Shown: positions 6,491 through 10,201 of the stretch, one piece after another
Layout: each line of letters begins with the position of its first letter
Numbering within the stretch: position 1 is the stretch's first letter
Origin: Candidatus Zixiibacteriota bacterium
GTDB lineage: Bacteria; Zixibacteria; MSB-5A5; GN15; FEB-12
Length of the DNA stretch: 10,201 nucleotides
Assembly (NCBI GenBank): GCA_022564135.1
Contig: JADFLZ010000047.1
Coordinates: 1 to 10,201, forward strand
Reading direction: 5' to 3'
The notes under the pieces: generated by a model
What the model was told of the DNA's origin: nothing
What the model saw: only the letters and a program-made list of their open reading frames with translations
Database searches by the model: none
Program-made: the position numbers and the translations under genes

Positions 6491-7393
6491 CTAAGGCGCC
6501 GAATGCCAGCGGTTGTGCATCCAGATCCATTGTTCACGATATTGGTCGATTAGTTTTTCGAGGACATGGTGACAATCTAAGGTCGTCTGGATGATATCAG
6601 CTTCTGAATCCCCATTACTTGTATATGTTATCGGAATCTCGGGTTTGATAATAACCTGATACCTGCCCAGATTAGTCCTGATACAGACCATAGGAATCAG
6701 GGCTGCGCCGGTTCTGGCGGCTATAATCGATTGTCCCGCAGGAACTTTGGAGATTCGGCCGAATGTCGGCAGGAAAACAGACCTGAGTTTAGTAGAATCC
6801 AGATCAATCGCCGCTCCAATCGCCCCCCCGGCTCTCAGCCAGCTGATAATTTTTTGAGGCGGCTCAGTAGAGTCAAAATTGACGATACCCATTTTCTGAC
6901 GTTTTTCAAGGAGCAGATTATTGAGTTTTGAGTCGGCCAGTTTTCTGCCGATTGCTCCTACTTTGTAACCCAGCTTAGCCAGATAAGCGGCCAGCAGCTC
7001 AAAATTCCCTAAATGCCCGGTAATCCCCAGCACTCCTTTGCCTCTATTATAAGCACGCTCAAAATATTTGATCCCGCTGCAATCTACAACTTTCAGGATT
7101 TCATCCGCATGCAAAGAGGAAAATCTCATCAGGTCGGCAATGTTTCTGCCGCTACTAATATAAAATGTTCTGCCAATTACTGTTTTTTCATTGGCGCTCA
7201 GAGAATTTTCGTAGGCGATAGAAAGATGTCTGAACATTCTCATCTGGTCGCGAGTAACAATTTTATGAGCCACCAGCCCCAGCCAGCTTCCGGCAAAAAG
7301 CGCCAGTGGCCGCGGCAGGTAATTAAACAAACGATCGAACATAACAGCAATGCTGTAAACTGATTTTCGTCTAAATTCTTGAGCAAGTTTCAT
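6491..7393 (-). CDS. Lipid A late acyltransferase, LpxL/HtrB family
   Basis: Membrane-associated acyltransferase that adds a secondary acyl chain to Kdo-lipid IVA at the inner membrane. At 300 residues it has typical length. A hydrophobic N-terminal segment (about 26-45) precedes the catalytic H-X4-E motif, HLGNFE at 127-132, within GVLGITGHLGNFELLAAYLA. Later blocks are GAIGR (146-150), KMGI (167-170), AGGAIGAAIDLD (188-199), the IAARTGAALIPMVCIR substrate region (about 224-239) and the family's C-terminal tryptophan signature WIWMHNRWH (289-297). Usual members have D-Q at the segment that reads IDLD here, and F-F-G where this has PTFG, so it is a somewhat divergent branch. The acyl donor and acceptor position cannot be read from sequence, so no lpxL/lpxM symbol is assigned. 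GAAGAG lies upstream of the ATG. Confidence 0.9.
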   Translation of the reverse strand: MKLAQEFRRKSVYSIAVMFDRLFNYLPRPLALFAGSWLGLVAHKIVTRDQMRMFRHLSIAYENSLSANEKTVIGRTFYISSGRNIADLMRFSSLHADEILKVVDCSGIKYFERAYNRGKGVLGITGHLGNFELLAAYLAKLGYKVGAIGRKLADSKLNNLLLEKRQKMGIVNFDSTEPPQKIISWLRAGGAIGAAIDLDSTKLRSVFLPTFGRISKVPAGQSIIAARTGAALIPMVCIRTNLGRYQVIIKPEIPITYTSNGDSEADIIQTTLDCHHVLEKLIDQYREQWIWMHNRWHSAP

Positions 7394-7429
7394 CAGGCTC
7401 TTCTCACTCTTTCGATTGAAGCGCTATAA

Positions 7430-7452
7430 CAAATAAATCAAAAAATTATTTG
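7430..7452. repeat. AT-rich inverted repeat between kdsD and the acyltransferase gene
   Basis: CAAATAA (7430-7436) and TTATTTG (7446-7452) are perfect 7-base inverted arms around a 9-base A-rich spacer. They lie just after the kdsD stop and about 40 bases before the acyltransferase ATG. The site may be an operator or a weak RNA hairpin. In DNA this AT-rich, chance is a real alternative. Confidence 0.3.
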
Positions 7453-7459
7453 CCGACAA

Positions 7460-8425
7460 TCAGACAAGTTTCGATTTGAGAATATCATGAAGGTGAATTA
7501 TGCCGATTAGTTTTTGATTTTCGTCTACTGTCGGAAGCTGTGAAATCGAATGTTTTTCCATAATTGCCAGGGCAGCATCAAGCACCGCCGACTGCGCTAT
7601 GGACTTCGGGTTTTTTATCATGACATCTGCGGCTATGTAGCTAAACAGCTCCTGCTTTTCTTCTGCCAGCCTTCTTAAGTCGCCATCGGTGAAAATGCCT
7701 GCTATTTTACCGTTGTCATCTTTGATGACAACGCAGCCCAAACGTTTGGATGTCATCATAAGAATCATTTCTTTCATAGCAGCATTTTTATCAACCAGCG
7801 GCATGTCATCGCCGGTGTGATGAACTTCAGAGATAAGTTTGACCAGCCTCCTGCCCAAAAATCCGCCGGGGTGAAGAGCTGCAAAATCAGCTGCTGTAAA
7901 ATTTCTGGCTTTGAGCATAGCGATTGCGATAGCGTCGCCCATGACCAGAGCCGCCGTAGAGGACGAGGTCGGCACTAGATTATTCGGGCAGGCTTCTTTG
8001 TCTACAGAACAGTCCAGCGGAATATCGGCGCGTTTATATAATTCAGAGTCTACCGTACCGCACAGTCCTATTATAGTTATCTCAAGCCTGCGGGCTGTCG
8101 CCAAAAGCAATTCTATTTCGCCCATCTGGCCGGACTTGGAAATTAGTAACATAACATCATCGGCAGCAATCAGTCCCAGGTCGCCGTGCATGGCATCGGC
8201 CGGATGTAAAAACGTTGAAGGAATGCCGGTTGAATTAAATGTAGCACTGATTTTTTTTCCAATCAGGCCGGACTTGCCCATACCGGCAACTATCAGTCGC
8301 CCCTGACAGTTTAAGATAGCCTCAACAGCGCGGCTGAAATTTTGATCGAGCCGCTCAGCCAGCGCCGCTATGGCTTCTGCTTCTATAGAAATAACTTCTC
8401 TGGCCAGTTTCAGATAGTCGGTCAT
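7460..8425 (-). CDS. kdsD: D-arabinose 5-phosphate isomerase (KpsF/GutQ family)
   Basis: Interconverts D-ribulose 5-phosphate and D-arabinose 5-phosphate, the first committed step toward Kdo. The 321 residues match the full SIS-CBS-CBS family form. The SIS domain (about 38-175) holds GMGKSG (48-53), HGDLG (80-84), ISKSGQMGEI (95-104) and KEACPNNLVPTSSSTA (143-158); HPGGFLGRRL (185-194) follows. Lys51, Glu103, Glu144 and His185 align with the active-site residues I recall for E. coli KdsD (Lys59, Glu111, Glu152, His193). The paired CBS domains (about 208-258 and 268-320) are likely regulatory ligand sensors. The ATG overlaps the kdsC stop by four bases (ATGA), so translation is probably coupled; an AAGGA lies nine bases upstream. 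GutQ and KpsF are the same enzyme in other contexts, and the neighbouring kdsA and kdsC support a housekeeping Kdo role. Confidence 0.96.
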   Translation of the reverse strand: MTDYLKLAREVISIEAEAIAALAERLDQNFSRAVEAILNCQGRLIVAGMGKSGLIGKKISATFNSTGIPSTFLHPADAMHGDLGLIAADDVMLLISKSGQMGEIELLLATARRLEITIIGLCGTVDSELYKRADIPLDCSVDKEACPNNLVPTSSSTAALVMGDAIAIAMLKARNFTAADFAALHPGGFLGRRLVKLISEVHHTGDDMPLVDKNAAMKEMILMMTSKRLGCVVIKDDNGKIAGIFTDGDLRRLAEEKQELFSYIAADVMIKNPKSIAQSAVLDAALAIMEKHSISQLPTVDENQKLIGIIHLHDILKSKLV

Positions 8426-8952
8426 TGCAAAAATTCCTTAGGGTCTTTTTCTACCGCTTCGAAATAATATTCCAGAACTTCCCGCACGGCGCCATTACCT
8501 CCGGTTCTGCTTGTAACAAAATCAGCGCTGTCGATCAGCTCTGCAGCCGAATCTGCTACGGCTATGCCCAGGCCTGCTTTTTTTACCAGGCTGACATCCA
8601 TTATTTCGTTGCCGACAAAAGCTATCTGATGGTAGTCCAAGTCAAGTTTCTGCAATAGCGGCCTGACCATCTGGACTTTATCTTTATGCTCCTGCAGGAC
8701 ATGCTTGACGCCGAGATCTTTCATTCTCGATTCTGTAGCTTTTGAGTAGCGCCTTGAGACAATAGCAATTTCCAGTCCGGCCCGCATGGCCAGCACCATA
8801 AAAAGGCCGTCGGAGATATTAAACTTTTTTAGTTCAAAGTTGTCCGGCCCAAAATAGATGCTGTCGTCGGTTAAGACACCGTCAACATCAAGAGCTAACA
8901 ATTTTATCTCTTTTAGTTTTGCTTTTAGTTCTGTCGCTGAAAGTTTTGGCAT
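8422..8952 (-). CDS. kdsC: 3-deoxy-D-manno-octulosonate 8-phosphate phosphatase (HAD family)
   Basis: Removes phosphate from Kdo 8-phosphate, the third step of Kdo synthesis. At 176 residues it is a compact C0-type HAD phosphatase, normally a tetramer. HAD motif I is LDVDGVLTD (21-29), with nucleophile Asp22 and acid/base Asp24. Motif II is IVSRR (64-68), the motif III lysine is Lys92, and motif IV reads GNEIMD (114-119). The C-terminal RTGGNGAVREVLEYY (149-163) is the KdsC tail that reaches a neighbouring active site. Motif IV is unusual: KdsC enzymes commonly have GDD-x-x-D, whereas here the first two acids are Asn and Glu. GN-[DE]-x-x-D occurs in related sugar-acid phosphatases, so activity is probably kept. 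It starts five bases after the kdsA stop and overlaps kdsD by four. No Shine-Dalgarno is visible, which fits translational coupling. Confidence 0.94.
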   Translation of the reverse strand: MPKLSATELKAKLKEIKLLALDVDGVLTDDSIYFGPDNFELKKFNISDGLFMVLAMRAGLEIAIVSRRYSKATESRMKDLGVKHVLQEHKDKVQMVRPLLQKLDLDYHQIAFVGNEIMDVSLVKKAGLGIAVADSAAELIDSADFVTSRTGGNGAVREVLEYYFEAVEKDPKEFLQ

Positions 8953-8957
8953 GATTA

Positions 8958-9758
8958 TTAACTTGAAACGGCTTCCCTGACTTTCATGACCGCCACTAAG
9001 AGCGCTTCTATTTTATCCAGAGAAAGCATAGCGCCGGCATCCGAAAGGGCATCTTTTGGATTCGGGTGCGTCTCCACGAATAAGCCGTCAATGCCCACCG
9101 CTGCCGCTGCTTTGGCCAGAGCTTCTGCAAATTTTGGCTGTCCGGTTGACGTGCTGCCGCTGCCGCCCGGAAGCTGCAGAGAATGGGTAGCGTCGAAGAC
9201 AACCGGCAGGCCGGTTTCTTTCATTATCAGAAGTGAGCGAAAATCCACGACCAGGTTATGATAGCCAAAGGTCGTACCGCGCTCGGTCAGCATTACTTTT
9301 TTCGAATTTGCTTTTTTGGCGATATGCTGCATGTCTTCGGGGGCTAAGAACTGTCCTTTTTTGATATTAATCCATTTGCCGGTGGCGGCGGCCTGTCGGA
9401 CCAGCTCTGTCTGCCGGCTCAAAAAAGCCGGAATTTGCAAAATGTCGGCAACTTGGGCGGCTGCAGAAATCTCGGTAGTCTCGTGGATATCGGTCAGTAT
9501 AGGAAGTTGAAATTTTTCGCGGATTGTGCTCAGGATTTTTAAGCCTTCATCTATTCCCGGTCCGGAGTATGATTTCCCGGAAAGCCGATTAGCTTTACTG
9601 TAAGAAGATTTGAAAACCAGCGGGATTTTGAGTTTGTCTCTGATTTCGACCAGCTTTTCGGCAACTTGCAGACATAACTCTTCTGATTCTATTACACAGG
9701 GGCCGGCGATGACAAAAAACTGGCCCCGTTCAATTTGGGCTATAGTCTTCTCTGGCAT
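8958..9758 (-). CDS. kdsA: 3-deoxy-8-phosphooctulonate synthase, metal-dependent type
   Basis: Condenses phosphoenolpyruvate with D-arabinose 5-phosphate to give Kdo 8-phosphate. The 266-residue TIM barrel is of family length. Visible blocks are FFVIAGPCVIESEEL (14-28), FKSSYSKANRLS (49-60), TDIHE (89-93), IPAFLSRQTEL (109-119), KKGQFLAP (133-140), TERGTTFGYHNLVVDFRS (158-175), DATHSLQLPGG (189-199) and ETHPNPKDALSDA (229-241). Cys21, His192, Glu229 and Asp240 match the metal ligands of the Aquifex enzyme (Cys11, His185, Glu222, Asp233) with identical 37- and 11-residue spacings for the last three. E. coli-type enzymes have Asn in place of the Cys, so this one belongs to the metal-dependent class. 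DAHP synthase is a relative, but the KANRLS and LPGG blocks fit KdsA. No Shine-Dalgarno precedes the ATG. Confidence 0.97.
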   Translation of the reverse strand: MPEKTIAQIERGQFFVIAGPCVIESEELCLQVAEKLVEIRDKLKIPLVFKSSYSKANRLSGKSYSGPGIDEGLKILSTIREKFQLPILTDIHETTEISAAAQVADILQIPAFLSRQTELVRQAAATGKWINIKKGQFLAPEDMQHIAKKANSKKVMLTERGTTFGYHNLVVDFRSLLIMKETGLPVVFDATHSLQLPGGSGSTSTGQPKFAEALAKAAAAVGIDGLFVETHPNPKDALSDAGAMLSLDKIEALLVAVMKVREAVSS

Positions 9759-9764
9759 CTGGCA

Positions 9765-9770
9765 AATATA
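9765..9770 (-). promoter_or_regulatory. Candidate -10 box directly in front of kdsA
   Basis: TATATT on the minus strand (9770-9765) ends six bases before the A of the kdsA ATG. The seventh base, a usual start point, is therefore the start codon itself. The -35 region 17 bp upstream (CTGATT) matches only 3 of 6. Upstream lie two direct TCAGT copies, read on the plus strand (9780-9784 and 9790-9794), exactly 10 bp apart. This would make a leaderless kdsA message and explain the missing ribosome site; it is weak evidence. Confidence 0.25.
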
Positions 9771-9815
9771 GTGTAAGATTCAGTAAAAATCAGTCTTTAT
9801 CGAAAAGCGGTAAAA

Positions 9816-10178
9816 TTAAGGGATAATCTGGCGAAAATACCAGACGACTTCGTCCCCCGGGCCAATTTTCTTCAGATTTGAAGCCATAGCACCCATCGTA
9901 TCGTTTACCGAATAAATCCAGAAATAACCATCAAACTGGTCGACGGAATTAATCGAAGCTACAAAATACCCCTGTGCTGTTTTATCGTATTCTACCGGGC
10001 CATTGGCTACAGTCAGGTCGAATACGGTTGTGGAATCCTCCGCCGTCAGCTCAAGGATAATACTGTCTTTGGGAGCGGCCGCATCAGAGCCGGAATCTTT
10101 TTCTTTTTTAGCGCCGCAGGAGGCGATCAACATTATTGTCAAAAGCAGACCAAAATTCGCCAATAAGAGCTTCTTCAT
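9816..10178 (-). CDS. Small DUF4430-like (transcobalamin C-terminal-like) lipoprotein
   Basis: A 120-residue predicted lipoprotein of unknown function. It has Lys2-Lys3, a hydrophobic stretch (4-18) and a lipobox LIASC with Cys21. A short charged, low-complexity linker (about 24-37) precedes one compact beta domain (about 40-119). The domain shows TTVFDLTVANGPVEYDK (50-66), GYFVASINSV (69-78), GYFWIYSVND (84-93) and the closing GPGDEVVWYFRQI (106-118). The W-x-Y-x-V-N and GD-x-V-x-W-x-F elements are the hallmarks of the DUF4430 fold, which resembles the cobalamin-binding C-terminal domain of transcobalamin and is common in cell-surface proteins. The ATG has a GGAAGGG ribosome site ten bases upstream (10189-10195). 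It precedes kdsA by 57 bp on the same strand, so it may head the Kdo operon or be separate. Ligand binding is not shown. Confidence 0.78.
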   Translation of the reverse strand: MKKLLLANFGLLLTIMLIASCGAKKEKDSGSDAAAPKDSIILELTAEDSTTVFDLTVANGPVEYDKTAQGYFVASINSVDQFDGYFWIYSVNDTMGAMASNLKKIGPGDEVVWYFRQIIP

Positions 10179-10201
10179 ACTTGATAGACCCTTCCAATAA
10201 T

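Noticed and set aside
6479..6496. CCTTA/TAAGG short dyad spanning the acyltransferase stop codon
   Set aside because: The 5-bp stem with an 8-nt loop has no following T-tract on the transcribed strand.
6442..6500. Two GGCGCC palindromes 53 bp apart near the lptC-acyltransferase junction
   Set aside because: One is inside the acyltransferase coding end. Six-base palindromes at this GC content are expected by chance.
7911..8306. Plus-strand open frame of 131 codons
   Set aside because: It is antisense to the SIS domain of kdsD, with no ribosome site or domain pattern.
8986..9261. Plus-strand open frame of 91 codons
   Set aside because: It is antisense to the C-terminal half of kdsA, including its metal-binding region.
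1..10201. Mobile element, CRISPR array, tRNA or rRNA
   Set aside because: No regularly spaced repeats, transposase or integrase motifs, or cloverleaf or rRNA-like stretches were seen; the window is almost fully coding.

Overview
The window is about 10.2 kb of gene-dense, moderate-GC bacterial chromosome. The organism is Gram-negative and makes LPS: there is a Kdo pathway, a late lipid A acyltransferase, an LptC-type LPS export protein, an outer-membrane barrel candidate and three lipoproteins. The lysyl-tRNA synthetase motif 2 loop (EG-LSRL-HNPEF) has its arginine placed as in Bacteroidota-like enzymes rather than as in E. coli (SVRHNPEF). Together with the gene order, this suggests an uncultured FCB-type lineage such as Zixibacteria or a relative; that placement is inference. 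No mobile element, CRISPR array, rRNA or tRNA was seen.

Layout: (1) positions 1-638, minus strand, hold the N-terminal 212 codons of class II fumarase (fumC), cut by the window edge. (2) A 144-bp divergent intergenic region follows, with a plausible sigma70 promoter overlapped by an inverted repeat. (3) Positions 783-2360, plus strand, hold a two-gene unit: a secreted protein with a small N-terminal beta domain and a probable C-terminal outer-membrane barrel, then a DUF4410-like lipoprotein. (4) A convergent junction with an AT-rich palindrome lies near 2376-2395. (5) From 10178 down to 2407, ten minus-strand genes run in one direction with gaps of at most about 100 bp: a small DUF4430-like lipoprotein, kdsA, kdsC, kdsD, an lpxL-type acyltransferase, lptC, a membrane-anchored ComEA-like helix-hairpin-helix protein, a PilM-like actin-fold protein, coaD and lysS.

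The kdsA-kdsC-kdsD genes are tightly packed (5-nt gap, then a 4-nt ATGA overlap). They supply three of the four steps from ribulose-5-phosphate to CMP-Kdo. The downstream acyltransferase finishes lipid A and LptC belongs to the bridge that exports LPS, so this is an envelope-building operon. kdsB, lptA and lptB are not in the window. After lptC the unit passes to a ComEA-like/PilM-like pair with a 28-nt overlap, then to housekeeping genes (CoA synthesis and tRNA charging).

No clearly new system is proved here. The least explained parts are the degenerate PilM-like protein coupled to the ComEA-like protein, the barrel/DUF4410 pair with its promoter-overlapping dyad, and the small DUF4430-like lipoprotein at the head of the Kdo operon.
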